NCBI GenBank assembly: GCA_947000775.1 | Contig: CAMQGK010000650.1 | Location: forward strand, 62,001-126,000 | Length of the DNA: 64,000 nt | Origin: Pterois miles | Taxonomy: Eukaryota; Chordata; Actinopteri; Perciformes; Scorpaenidae | Direction of reading: 5' to 3' | Part shown: piece by piece, positions 48,331 to 59,601 of the stretch | Position numbering within the stretch: the stretch's first letter is position 1 | How the letters are laid out: each line of letters opens with the position of its first letter | Position numbers and translations under genes: made by a program | The notes under the pieces: generated by a model | Seen by the model: only the letters and a program-made list of their open reading frames with translations | Database searches by the model: none | Told to the model about the DNA's origin: nothing

Positions 48331-49880
48331 GCGCGCATGAACGTATTTTCCGCAGGGGGGTTGTATCGTGAACATACAGGCTTCACAGTTGAGCTTCATT
48401 AAGGCTAACATGCCCTAATGTTGTCTCATGTCTGTCCTCAGAAGCGTCCTTCTCTGTGTGGAGCGTTTTCCTGAGCCGAACGGCGCGGCCCTGCCCAGTG
48501 CGTCGGGAGCGTGCCAAACACACGTTATCGAATTTGGTGGCTGAGGCTCCTTTGGCGCACCTGCGGCGCTTTTGCGCACGTTGTGAGAACAGAAAGAATA
48601 CTCCAGGTGGGTGCATTAGAGGCCGTGACAATCAGGGTCAGTCCACTGGGCATACTCTCACGCTTCCGTGGAGGCACGGGGCTCTCCGCGTCATGGCGCA
48701 CAGACAGTTTGGGAATCCTGTAGAGAGTTTTCCTCAGAGAAAACAGATCGTCTGTTACGTGCACAGTTTCACATATGAAAACAACAGCTCAGACATGCTG
48801 CCGAGAACAGATAATGACACTTTTTTAAATTAATTCACCCTTGTGGGCATGTTTAAGATACGATGGCCACCATGTTCCCAGTGCGTAATATTGCTCGATG
48901 TCATTTGCCATCATTATAATCCATACATCAACCATTCGCAGTGAAATACCACCGCAGGGTTTTAAATAAAATGAAAGTTAAATTAAATATTGTCTATTTT
49001 GTCATGTTGTCCTTTCTTTAAATCCCGATGACATCAAAGTCGACTTTAGTTAGATTTGACTGGTTTACTTGCTCAGTTTGGGGACGACATTGTCACCTCT
49101 TTAATCTCCACATCGCGACATTAATGTGATCCTAGTAATGATCCCAAAAAGATTGTGGTTTTAAAACTGAACTCGATCTCTAACACTTAAGACTGGAATC
49201 ATATCGGCACACGGCGAGTCACCAAAACACCAAATTAGCTCAGTGCGACTCCGACAGAGGGCCCGGAGATTCCCTCTCACCAAAATAAAACCCGTTAGAT
49301 TTTCAGGATAAAATCTGCCAGGAGTTAAAATCAGTGTCAGTTCATTGTGAAGGCCTATTTAGGCCAGAGCCTGTTTTTAGTCTTTACTCAGGAATAAGGA
49401 ATAAGTGTAGAAATATCACAGCTTTGACCAGGTGCAGCTCCTATAAACTTTTAGCTGAGGAGAAGGCAGGCCGTCATGTCAGGATATTTAAATAGTTTGT
49501 CTTTCTTTGGACCATCCTGGATTTCTTAAATTACTGGCATGTATTCTCTATGATCAAATTAAATGCTTTTAACCTTTTTAATTGGTTCACCTGGAATAGG
49601 ATACATGTGCAAACTACAAAACTGACAAGTAAACAGAGATACAGGCTTAAAAATGTAGAGGCTTCTTACTTTAACGGTTTATTAATGATGGGTCATGTTT
49701 CAGATCTGTTAGTGGTTACACCACACCCTAAAATTAGGTGACGTTAGCAGGCTAGCAAGCTTACACCAGATTTGACCACAGAAAAAAGCTATGCCAATAA
49801 AATGCAAAAAGAAAGAAAGAAAGAAATGTATTATTTACATAACGAATGGGTAACAGAGGTGTTTTTGGTTTATTTTTTTA
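48331..49880. other. Unassigned 1.5 kb of the repeat unit
   Basis: A GC-richer start (48331-48730) with open frames on both strands that recur in unit B (56562-57064) is followed by AT-rich DNA. No known domain or splice structure was recognised. The frames show no codon or motif support and may be chance. Confidence 0.3.
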
Positions 49881-49899
49881 TTAATGTTATTTTAAACAT

Positions 49900-50200
49900 T
49901 CAAAAAAACTCATTCACACACACCGATGGTACAGCCCTCAATGTCAGTTTTGTGTTCAGCATCTTGCTCAAGGACACTTCAACATGTTGACCGGAGGAGC
50001 TGGGGATCAAATCTTCACAATTAGTGGATGATCCACACGACCTCCTGAACCACAGCTGCCCATAGCTCTTGCCAACCGTGAGCCTACACAGCTCACACCA
50101 GATGAGAGGTGGTGATTCACACTCACACCGAGGCTGCATGTCTTTGGACTGTGGGAGGAAACTGGAGCGCCTGGAGAAAACCCAGGCAGACTGCGCCACT
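49900..50200 (-). mobile_element. tRNA-derived SINE remnant (unit A)
   Basis: On the minus strand it shows the fish SINE hallmark CAGTCCAAAGACATGCAG after a TTTCCTCCCA segment. A tRNA-like stretch follows (GGTTCAGGAGGTCG and GATTTGATCCCCAGCTCC), then AAGTGTCCTTGAGCAAGATG. The copy in unit B is at 58132-58432. Confidence 0.6.
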
Positions 50201-50355
50201 GCATCACGTTGCCCATACATATATGAAAATAAATTATGTCTATCAAATTCATAATTTATGTTCATAAAGTGGAGTTATAGTTTTGGAGGTTGCAATCGGG
50301 GAGTAGCAGGTTGAAAGTATAGTCCATCAGTAAGTTACTCCTTAGGCCGAGGTCC

Positions 50356-51000
50356 TCATCTCACAAATGAGCGTCTCACTCTCCATTCAATGCGGTACCA
50401 GAAACGTCTGGCCCGAGCCAGAAAAGATGGATTATATTTCACCTCCTCATATATGTGATCATCGTTGTTCTCCTCTCTCAGATTCTCACATATCACCTCG
50501 TGGTTCTCCTCATACGGCTCCTCATATATGTGATCATCGTAGCTCTCATACGGCTCCTCATATATGTGATCATCGTAGCTCTCATACGGCTCATCGTATA
50601 TGTGATCATCGTAGTTCTCCTCTCTCAGATTCTCATATATCACATCGTAGCTGTCATCACTCCAGTCATCACTCCACTCATCAAAGTCATCCGGCTCCAT
50701 TGACTCATCAAGAGAAGGAACACTTTTCCAAGAAAACCGGGACTCAAAATCAGCACCTTCCGGTCTATTTATGGACATATCCATTTTGCTCAGATAGGTC
50801 TGCATTGTCTGGACCTGCTGTCTAAGTTTGGCCACCTCCAGTGACAGCTTGTCTTGTTCTTGTTGTGCTGCATGATGATTTTGGTCGACTGTTTTCTTCA
50901 GAACTTTAATCTCTGCTTGGTTTGCCTTTTTCTGCCAGTCTGCTGGCATCCTCGCACTCACACGCAAGTTGAACAGTTTCTTTATCTTTTTCCCAAGCAT
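50356..51000 (-). CDS. Unrecognised coiled-coil protein with tandem tyrosine-rich repeats (unit A)
   Basis: The open frame has 214 codons from the ATG at 51000, which has a GCC context; an in-frame ATG at 51102 would add 34 residues. A basic N-terminus (KKIKKLFNLR) leads into a helix-forming heptad region of about 60 residues (QEQDKLSLEVAKLRQQVQTM), then an acidic WSDD segment. Three 12-residue repeats of the type YDDHIYEEPYES follow, flanked by two YENL/CENL modules, and then a basic aromatic end (RARRFWYRIEWRVRRSFVR). IYEEP and IYEEV resemble pYEEI-type SH2 ligands, and IYENL has a YxxL form. I recognise no family and infer no function. The frame is open in unit B too, with indels only in multiples of three. 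It may be a real fish-lineage gene or a transposon-borne frame. Confidence 0.5.
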   Translation of the reverse strand: MLGKKIKKLFNLRVSARMPADWQKKANQAEIKVLKKTVDQNHHAAQQEQDKLSLEVAKLRQQVQTMQTYLSKMDMSINRPEGADFESRFSWKSVPSLDESMEPDDFDEWSDDWSDDSYDVIYENLREENYDDHIYDEPYESYDDHIYEEPYESYDDHIYEEPYEENHEVICENLREENNDDHIYEEVKYNPSFLARARRFWYRIEWRVRRSFVR

Positions 51001-51074
51001 GGCTGTTTTCCTCAAAACACCTCGGATGACTTGTTGGCTGAGTTTTAAAATATGACAATATCTCCTGTGTTGGC

Positions 51075-51114
51075 TATTTAAATAGTTTGTCTCGGAACAC
51101 ACGTGATGACGTCA
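51075..51114 (-). promoter_or_regulatory. CRE-like and TATA-like boxes before the tyrosine-repeat frame (unit A)
   Basis: On the minus strand the perfect palindrome TGACGTCA (51107-51114) lies 22 bases upstream of TATTTAAATA (51075-51084), which is 74 bases before the ATG at 51000. That is normal core-promoter geometry. In unit B the CRE is intact (59281-59288) and the TATA-like box has one change (59259-59268). Confidence 0.45.
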
Positions 51115-51219
51115 CAAAGCCAGTGGAACGCGCCTTTGAAGTGCCGTCAAAGGTTGTCATGGCAAGGCATCATGACATTCTACGCTCAAGAGCGTTTATT
51201 TATTTTTTAACCCAGGCCG

Positions 51220-51427
51220 TGTGATGTTATGAGTTGTTCAATAAGAACTCCATTACCCAGAATGCAATGAGAGCTAGGCGCATGCTCAGTGTAGCCCGAG
51301 GAGACGGCAGGCAGGAAGTAATTAGTTTTAGTAAATTGCAATGTTTCACGTGTTCAGCCGAGCATTAAAGTTTCTGAACATACTCCCTCGCCTCGTCTGC
51401 GTGTTATAAACAAAGGCAGACAACACA
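51220..51427 (+). mobile_element. 5' LTR of a Ty3/Gypsy-type retrotransposon (unit A)
   Basis: A 208-bp segment begins TGTGATG and ends CAACACA. It is followed at once by a primer-binding-site-like TGGTGTCAGAAGTGG (51428-51442), as in many vertebrate Gypsy elements. No matching 3' LTR was found downstream. The unit B copy starts near 59394. Confidence 0.65.
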
Positions 51428-52360
51428 TGGTGTCAGAAGTGGCCGTGAGCAGCTCCGGACGGAAGAGTTGCCACGGGGAGCCACGACAGAGAGAGAAAAA
51501 GTCTCCGTTCGCGGGAGTGAAAGCGCTAGCATAGCAACATGCTAACGGAGTTGGCGACTGCGTGTGATGGCTACAAGCAGCAGTGAGAGTGAAGCAGTGG
51601 AAGAGGGACAGATCGACCAAGTACAAGAGGATCTTTTGCCAGAATTGGAGGACACCCAGCAGCAACAAAGGGCTGTGGAAGTACCCCAAAGTGCAGTTAT
51701 GGATAAGCTAAGTCCACCTACTTGCATGCAATTGACTGGCAACCTTGCTGATGACTGGAAGCGTTTCAAACAGAGATTTAACATATACTGAGCAGCAAGT
51801 GGTGCAGGAGGTGATGATGAAAAACTGAAAGCTAATATCCTTTTGCATGTCATTGGAGAAGATGCTTTGGACATTAGGGATGGGTTGATGATGCCTCAAG
51901 GAGTGTATTGACACATCACACAAACTGTATTGACACTGTGTTGGTCACTCAATAGTGACCTCTGCTGTAGATCTAAAATCTATCTACAATGGGCCGCAGT
52001 TTTCTAGCTGTGAGTTTGCTGCCTTTGCCAAAGAATGAGGATTTCAACACTCTACGTCGAGCCCAATCTATCCAAAGTCTAATGGCTTGGCAGAAAGCTC
52101 TTTAAAAACGATAAAGAATATGATGAAAAAAGCACGGAATAGAGACGACTTTCAGAAAAGCTTACTGATTTACCAAAGTACACCAGTACAAAATGGACTG
52201 TCACCAGCCCAGATGCTGATGGGTAGGCGTATACGTTCCAATCTACCAGTAAGTGAAGACCTGCTGACGCCCAAAAATGCACACAAAATCAGAACAGCAA
52301 AGGAGGAACAAAAGGCGAAACAAAAACAGCTGCTTGATCGAACAGCAACTGTCACCTGAA
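51428..52360 (+). pseudogene. Internally deleted Gypsy-type gag and integrase remnant (unit A)
   Basis: A short gag-like frame (51564-51791) with the typical WKRFKQRFNIY segment ends in a stop. Related codons continue to about 51900. The sequence then jumps to the end of an integrase core and its C-terminal part (about 51985-52359), which contains an in-frame stop near 52039. Protease, reverse transcriptase and RNase H are absent. The element cannot move by itself. The same deletion is present in unit B (59602-60533), so it predates the array. Confidence 0.72.
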
Positions 52361-52374
52361 ATGGTCTTCACTTC

Positions 52375-52530
52375 ACAGGTGTTGGGACCATCAGTTGTGT
52401 TGTGCAGAAGTCAAGTGGATACACAGCTGATTGTCCTACTGAATAGACTGTTAGAATTTGTATTATGGCAAGAAAAAAACAGCTAAGTAAAGAAAAACGA
52501 GTGGCCATCATCATTATGGGATGGATTTTG
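52375..52530 (+). mobile_element. Possible Tc1-like transposon scrap (unit A)
   Basis: A short plus-strand frame begins MARKKQLSKEKRVAII, reminiscent of the N-terminal helix of Tc1-like transposases. It degenerates after about 20 residues. The copy in unit B is at about 60549-60704. The family is uncertain. Confidence 0.3.
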
Positions 52531-52985
52531 TTGATTTGTGTACCTTTCATTGTTTGTCCAACGTCCATTTTCATCCCAGGTGTTTTGCTGAATCTTAATA
52601 TGTGCAGCTTTCAGTTCCTCAGTCCAGAGTTGCTGAGTTTGCTGATTATAAGCAACTTTGGGCTTGTTTTCCTGAAAAGTTGCTTACAGATATTGGTAGT
52701 CATGGGTTTTTTTTGGCTTGTTCTCTAAAGTGTAGTTGCTTATATGGGCTTGCTGCTGTCTCTCCTCTATACCGGTCTAGTTTGTCCTGCTGCAGGACCC
52801 CGATCCCGACCCCTCCACCACTCCACTTCCCCCAGACACAGACTGATGACTGACAGTCACTCACCACCACTCAGACACGCTGCTTCATTTCCTCATTCAT
52901 TCAGTCTGTATCGAAGCACATTAATTAGTGGAGGTTTATGTCAGAATTGTAAAAAATGTAATTTGCCACTCAGGACTATCTAAAG

Positions 52986-53959
52986 CAGGGGTCGGCAACC
53001 TTTAACACTCAAAGAGCCATTTTGACCCGGTTTCCACGGAAAAGACAACACTGGAAGCCGCAAACACTTTTTGACATCTGAAATGATGTTAGCCTATATA
53101 TATCTTTACACTTGTAAAATAGTGGGTTGCTTGTGAAATCCATGCAGTCTGAACATGTTTCAGAAAATTAAATTTTATTTATTAAATGAACACATTTTAA
53201 ACTCTTACAAAAAAAATAAAAATCGAAGAGTTGAAGGTCTCTTTCAAATAAATTAAAAAGCTGAACTTAAATTATCCATCTAGCAAACAAAAATGCCGTG
53301 AGCCGTCATCCTTTGGGCTTTCGGCGCGCGTAGCGGAGCCTTGACCTGAATTTAAAAATACAATGGAAAAACGAACACTATTTCACTGAACAATAAAAAT
53401 AAATATTTGCAAAATAACTGCCTGAATATTTATTTTACCTGGTTAATGGGACTTCTGCTCCTGAACCTCTGCGCACAGCGTCTACAAATCAGGACTGTAG
53501 GACGTCACTTTCATCTTTACGCAGGACTGTAAGCTGCCCTCTGTGAGGCGTGAGCTGTGTTTGTTTTTAACATAGTTCATAATTTTATTCTAATATTTCT
53601 AGATCACAATAATCTTACAATTTACAGCTATAATTAAACAAACACAAATAAAATACTTTGTTCAGATATTGGGCAGTTTTTGTGTCGCTGGGCTTTCCGC
53701 GCATGCCGGCTGCCTGCTGACACGTCAAGTGCTGTCAAACGCCTCTGAAGAAGGCGAACGCTGATCACCGAAATTGCACAAGGTGCAAGAAAGAAGTTTA
53801 AAACTTTGATTTAATAAGATGACATGACACACGTTTTTGAGACAAATAAAATACACTTCAATCGGACCCTTATAATTTATTTTCCCAAGCCACGCAGAGC
53901 CGCAACATAAGGATGAGAGAGCCGCATGCAGCTCCGGAGCCACGGGTTGCCGACCCCTG
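52986..53959. mobile_element. hAT-type non-autonomous DNA transposon (unit A)
   Basis: Perfect 15-bp terminal inverted repeats CAGGGGTCGGCAACC and GGTTGCCGACCCCTG enclose 974 bp, with the GAGCCATTTTG and AGAGCCGCATG subterminal motifs typical of this hAT group. No transposase frame. A clear 8-bp target duplication was not seen, so the flanks have drifted. Confidence 0.82.
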
Positions 53960-54197
53960 GCATAGACCATCCTCCTGTCTTAAATTCAAAATAACAGTGA
54001 AAAATGGCAGCAGCACTGTTGTTAGGTCTGTATGGCAATGACACAAAGAAGATGGGTAACAACATGAACACTGATATACAATGATTGAAATGCTACTCAA
54101 GCCTAATGATGCTTTAAAGTTGTATTAATGGCTATATATCATCTGCTAAGACAATTAAAACTGCAGTGGGTTGAAATAGAGTAAATCTAATTTCCAG

Positions 54198-54896
54198 CTC
54201 CACTCCAACTTGGCGCAGGTCCTGTGGCGATTCTCCGACCAAACCCTTCACTCCAACAACAAATACTACATCTACAGCGGGGGCCTCCTCATCCTGGGCG
54301 CCTCTGAATCGGACGCTGGCCTGTACACGTGTGGCTCAGTAGAGCTGATCAACGGCAGAACGTACAACCGCACTGTGGCGGTTTATCGATTACAGCTCTA
54401 CTCTGGCCCGGGAGTCGGGGGCAGCACTACTCCTGGCAACGAAGTGACAAATTCCTCAAACTCGAGTCACAGTGTGACAACAGCTGCACCGGGGGGGTTG
54501 CCGCTGGACAACGAGGACCCGTTGTCCCCCGAGAACCAAAGTGACACCAGCAGGGTGACTCATTTAGAGGTGGCCGTGGCTCTGTTGGCCCTGCTGTGTC
54601 TCACCCTGATGGGGGTCATATTTTGGATCTGGACTCAAAGACGTTTGGGATGCTTCAAGTTTGCAAAGCGCGCCAGTGAAAACGAGGGGAAACGGCAGTC
54701 AGCTGAATACATGCACATCCAGAACAGAACTTCAGAGATAAAGCTCCTGCGACCCGAGTCGGGAAGACCTCACGTTGCCAATAATAATCACTCCGCTGTT
54801 GACTTCAAAGGGAACGGCGAGCACCACTTCACACCTATGGCCAACATTTCAAGTCTGGATGGTCTTGGATACATAAATGATGAGTCAGAGATTTGA
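54198..54896 (+). pseudogene. Truncated duplicate of the semaphorin last exon (unit B), frame intact
   Basis: It starts at CTCCACTCC after the array junction, so the first Ig cysteine and everything upstream are missing. From about 54207 the frame is open through the second Ig cysteine, the membrane helix (VAVALLALLCLTLMGV) and the tail ending ESEI. The G run at 54491-54497 has seven bases. There is no signal peptide or start context. The junction makes an AG (TCTAATTTCCAG), but splicing from exon 44692-44908 into it would be out of frame. Most likely a non-functional 3' copy. Confidence 0.85.
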
Positions 54897-55659
54897 CTCT
54901 GCTGCAGTATAGATTTCAGACAGCACACTGATTATCTTCCTATAGGCGTGCTGCTACAAGTTTTCACATTATAAACTCTTTTGACCGGTCTCTTCACCAA
55001 TTTCCTCCACTGTCTATCATTTCCATACGCTGACGGGGCAGCTGATGTTCACTGAAGAGACTTTTCAGCATTTCTGGAGAAATTTTCTCTCCAGAAAACA
55101 GTGGAAAATTATTTTTTTAAATATATATATATATATATGTGTGTATTTTTTTGTATAATGATGAATTGTGAATACACACAGTGTAATATATTTTGTATAG
55201 GCAAGAGCTTTTTCAACTATTTATTTGTTGCCATGAAGTTTTTATTTCCGCGATCATAATACGTGTGTGATGTAAATAGGGTCAGCAGTGAACAAGTAGC
55301 AAAACACTTTGACCTCTATAATTTCCAGGCAGGTTTCATTTTATGGGTTGTTTATTCAAGATAACATTCATCAGTCAGAGAGCCGGCTGTGTTAATGATT
55401 GATCAATAGCCTGTACTAGTTATTTCTGGGTTGCTGTTAAATAATAGACTATAGATTTACTTCTCCATTTAAAGGGCACCTTTGGTATTTTTAAACCTGG
55501 GGCCTCATTACAGAAACTTCCTAAGTCTGATCTATCTTATCTCACTTTAGTATGGCATTTAGGATATTCGGTATGACAGAAACATGTTTCCTAAATGCAT
55601 TTAGGGAAAAAAAATCGTATCATAGGAGAGGAATTCAGCTATTACAGAACCTTCCTAAC

Positions 55660-56253
55660 TTATATGGACGCATTTCCCTAAGGAAGTAAGGACAGCATGG
55701 ATATTGGTCCTCTTGTTGTCCAGCCTGTATTCCAACCAGCTGTTGACCACAGCCATGTCAAAAGCATGTGTGATCACTCTCAGGGTCCACTTTTTTTACC
55801 TAATTTCTGTACGGTACAGACTGACAAGTTGATCAAGCAGGTCAACGTCGCCCATTACTTCATTGTATAGCTTCACCACCTCTGGATGCACCACCATCAA
55901 AATTTGGACCTTCTTTTTGTCCCACCGCTGTAGTCGTCCATTCTGCCAACACCAACAAAGTTGGAGGCCATGACAACTGGTCTGTTGTCATACAATTTGA
56001 CCATTGCTACCTGACCATCTCGGCTTACAACTTCATCACAGCTTCCTCGTGGCTTTTTGGCCATCTCCTTGTCAGACTGTAGACAAGGCCTGGCAAAGCG
56101 AGAGTCCCTTGCTGTCCCAGTGGACTGTTTGAAGTATTCATAGAGTCTCATGGGATGTCTCTCCTGAATTGGAGGATCTTCAAAGGAAGTGTCTATAATT
56201 GTAGTGAATAGCCTGTGACACCACTTGATTTCTTTGTAATGTACAAATGACAC
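55660..56253 (-). pseudogene. piggyBac-like transposase remnant (unit B)
   Basis: Copy of the remnant in unit A. Here the middle part is continuous, adding VKLYDNRPVVMASNFVGVG between KKPRGSCDE and the downstream MGDVDLLDQL region. A one-base frame change before VVHPEVVKLYN still separates the pieces. The start of the same remnant also recurs in unit C from about 63835 to the window end. Confidence 0.68.
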
Positions 56254-58587
56254 TATAGAGAAATAAAAATTAAAATCATTGCACTGTAGTGTAGAGAGTT
56301 ATTTTAACGACGAAATTTGGAGTAAAATTAGCTCTATAAATTGTAATCATATTACTCTGAACAGTGTGAACAAACCTCAGTGTTAAATATTGTTACACAT
56401 TTCGCTGTTAATTTTGACACTGAATTGAGTAGAATTAACTCTGAAAAGTTAACACTGGCAATAGAGTAAATTTTACTCTAATTTTGAGTGGGACCAAATA
56501 TTATCTGAAAGAGAGTTAAATTTAACTCTATAAGAGTTGAATTAACACATTAACACTGCATGCGCGCATGAACGTATTTTCCGCAGGGGGGTTGTATCGT
56601 GAACATACAGGCTTCACAGTTGAGCTTCATTAAGGCTAACATGCCCTAATGTTGTCTCATGTCTGTCCTCAAAAGCGTCCTTCTCTGTGTGGAGCGTTTT
56701 CCTGAGCCGAACGGCGCGGCCCTGCCCAGTGCGTCGGGAGCGTGCCAAACACACGTTATCGAATTTGGTGGCTGAGGCTCCTTTGGCGCACCTGTGGCGC
56801 TTTTGCGCACGTTGTGAGAACAGAAAGAATACTCCAGGTGGGTGCATTAGAGGCCGTGACAATCAGGGTCAGTCCACTGGGCATACTCTCACGCTTCCGT
56901 GGAGGCACAGGGCTCTCCGCGTCATGGCGCACAGACAGTTTGGGAATCCTGTAGAGAGTTTTCCTCAGAGAAAACAGATCGTCTGTTACGTGCACAGTTT
57001 CACATATGAAAACAACAGCTCAGACATGCTGCCGAGAACAGATAATGACACTTTTTTAAATTAATTCACCCTTGTGGGCATGTTTAAGATACGATGGCCG
57101 CCATGTTCCCAGTGCGTAATATTGCTCGATGTCATTTGCCATCATTATAATCCATACATCAACCATCCGCAGTTAAATACCACCGCAGGGTTTTAAATAA
57201 AATGAAAGTTAAATTAAATATTGTCTATTTTTTCATGTTGTCTTTTCCTTAAATCCCGATGACATCAAAGTCGACTTTAGTTACATTTGACTGGTTTACT
57301 TGCTCAGTTTGGGGACGACATTGTCGCCTCTTTAATCTCCACATCGCGACATTAATGTGATCCTAGTAATGATCCCAAAACGATTGTGGTTTTAAAATTG
57401 AACTCCATCTCTAACACTTAAGACTGGAATCATATTGGCACACGGCGAGTCACCAAAACACCAAATTAGCTCAGTGCGACTCCGACAGAGAGCCCGGAGA
57501 TTCCCTCTCACCAAAATAAACCCGTTAGATTTTCAGGATAAAATCTGCCAGGAGTTAAAATCAGTGTCAGTTCATTGTGAAGGCCTATTTAGGCCAGAGC
57601 CTGTTTTTAGTCTTTACTCAGGAATAAGGAATAAGTGTAGAAATATCACAGCTTTGACCAGGTGCAGCTCCTTTAAACTTTTAGCTGAGGAGAAGGCAGG
57701 CCGTCATGTCAGGATATTTAAATAGTTTGTCTTTCTTTGGACCATCCTGGATTTCTTAAATTACTGGCATGTATTCTCTAAGATCAAATTAAATGCTTTT
57801 AACCTTTTTAATTGGTTCACCTGGAATAGGATACATGTGCAAACTACAAAACTGACAAGTAAACAGAGATACAGGCTTAAAAATGTAGAGGCTTCTTACT
57901 TTAACGGTTTATTAATGATGGGTCATGTTTCAGATCTGTTAGTGGTTACACCACACCCTAAAATTAGGTGACGTTAGCAGGCTAGCAAGCTTACACCAGA
58001 TTTGACCACAGAAAAAAAAGCTATGCCAATAAAATGCAAAAAGAAAGAAAGAAAGAAATGTATTATTTACATAACGAATGGGTAACAGAGGTGTTTTTGG
58101 TTTATTTTTTTATTAATGTTATTTTAAACATTCAAAAAAACTCATTCACACACACCGATGGTACAGCCCTCAATGTCAGTTTTGTGTTCAGCATCTTGCT
58201 CAAGGACACTTCAACATGTTGACCGGAGGAGCTGGGGATCAAATCTTCACAATTAGTGGATGATCCACACGACCTCCTGAACCACAGCTGCCCATAGCTC
58301 TTGCCAACCGTGAGCCTACACAGCTCACACCAGATGAGAGGTGGTGATTCACACTCACACCGAGGCTGCATGTCTTTGGACTGTGGGAGGAAACTGGAGC
58401 GCCTGGAGAAAACCCAGGCAGACTGCGCCACTGCATCACGTTGCCCATACATATATGAAAATAAATTATGTCTATCAAATTCATAATTTATGTTCATAAA
58501 GTGGAGTTATAGTTTTGGAGGTTGCAATCGGGAAGTAGCAGGTTGAAAGTATAGTCCATCAGGAAGTTACTCCTTAGGCCGAAGTCC

Positions 58588-59184
58588 TCATCTCACAAAT
58601 GAGCGTCTCACTCTCCATTCAATGCGGTACCAGAAACGTCTGGCCCGAGCCAGAAAAGATGGATTATATTTCACCTCCTCATATATGTGATCATCGTTGT
58701 TCTCCTCTCTCAGATTCTCACATATCACCTCGTGGTTCTCCTCATACGGCTCCTCATATATGTGATCATCGTAGCTCTCATACGGCTCATCGTATATGTG
58801 ATCATCGTAGTTCTCCTCTCTCAGATTCTCATATATCACATCGTAGCTGTCATCACTCCAGTCATCACTCCACTCATCAAAGTCATCCGGCTCCATTGAC
58901 TCATCAAGAGAAGGAACACTTTTCCAAGAAAACCGGGAGTCAAAATCAGCACCTTCCGGTCTATTTATGGACATATCCATTTTGCTCAGATAGGTCTGCA
59001 TTGTCTGGACCTGCTGTCTAAGTTTGGCCACCTCCAGTGACAGCTTGTCTTGTTCTTGTTGTGCTGCATGACGATTTTGGTCGACTGTTTTCTTCAGAAC
59101 TTTAATCTGTGCTTGGTTTGCCTTTTTCTGCCAGTCTGCTGGCATCCTCAAGTTCAACAGTTTCTTTATCTTTTTCCCAAGCAT
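58588..59184 (-). CDS. Tyrosine-repeat coiled-coil protein, second copy (unit B)
   Basis: The open frame has 198 codons from the ATG at 59184. Relative to the unit A copy it lacks one 12-residue repeat and four residues (VSAR) after the N-terminal basic stretch, a total of 48 nt in frame. Among a few substitutions, QAEIKVL has become QAQIKVL. Coiled coil, WSDD segment, two full YDDHIY repeats and the basic C-terminus are retained. An in-frame upstream extension to 59334 differs from that in unit A, which supports 59184 as the start. Confidence 0.5.
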   Translation of the reverse strand: MLGKKIKKLLNLRMPADWQKKANQAQIKVLKKTVDQNRHAAQQEQDKLSLEVAKLRQQVQTMQTYLSKMDMSINRPEGADFDSRFSWKSVPSLDESMEPDDFDEWSDDWSDDSYDVIYENLREENYDDHIYDEPYESYDDHIYEEPYEENHEVICENLREENNDDHIYEEVKYNPSFLARARRFWYRIEWRVRRSFVR

Positions 59185-59601
59185 GGCTGTTTTCCTCAAA
59201 ACACCTCGGATGACTTGTTGGCTGAGTTTTAAAATATGACAATATCTCCTGTGTTGGCTGTTTAAATAGTTTGTCTCGGATGACGTCACAAAGCAAGTGG
59301 AACGCGCCTTTGAAGTGCCGTCAAAGGTTGTCATGGCAAGGCATCATGACATTCTACGCTCAAGAGCGTTTATTTATTTTTTAACCCAGGCCGTGTGATG
59401 TTATGAGTTGTTCAATAAGAACTCCATTACCCAGAATGCAATGAGAGCTAGGCGCATGCTCAGTGTAGCCCGAGGAGACGGCAGGCAGGAAGTAATTAGT
59501 TTTAGTAAATTGCAATGTTTCACGTGTTCAGCCGAGCATTAAAGTTTCTGAACATACTCCCTCGCCTCGTCTGCGTGTTATAAACAAAGGCAGACAACAC
59601 A

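Larger units (their letters stand above)
45981..54196. repeat. Tandem ~8.2 kb unit A
   Basis: The unit starts at AGCTCCACTCC within the semaphorin last exon and ends at CTAATTTCC, where unit B begins. The offset A to B is 8216 nt at the left edge. It holds the 3' part of the semaphorin exon and UTR, the piggyBac-like remnant, an AT-rich element, a SINE, the tyrosine-repeat frame, an LTR-element remnant, a Tc1-like scrap and a hAT element. By eye the units differ only at scattered bases and small indels, indicating recent duplication. Confidence 0.95.

Noticed and set aside
48456..48833. 125-residue plus-strand frame, also present in unit B at 56687-57064
   Set aside because: Overlapping frames are open on both strands in a GC-rich patch. 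The copies are too recent for preservation to mean anything, and no domain or start context was recognised.
50455..50825. Plus-strand hydrophobic or His/Ser-rich frames opposite the tyrosine-repeat gene
   Set aside because: They mirror the 36-nt coding repeats of the minus-strand frame. The minus strand has the coiled coil, start context and promoter-like boxes.
51564..51791. Domesticated gag gene
   Set aside because: The frame stops within the gag-like domain, lacks later gag motifs, and sits behind an LTR and primer site; it is a retrotransposon remnant.
52744..52983. Short plus-strand frame after the Tc1-like scrap
   Set aside because: Its length and sequence change by a simple indel between units A and B, and it has no recognisable motif.
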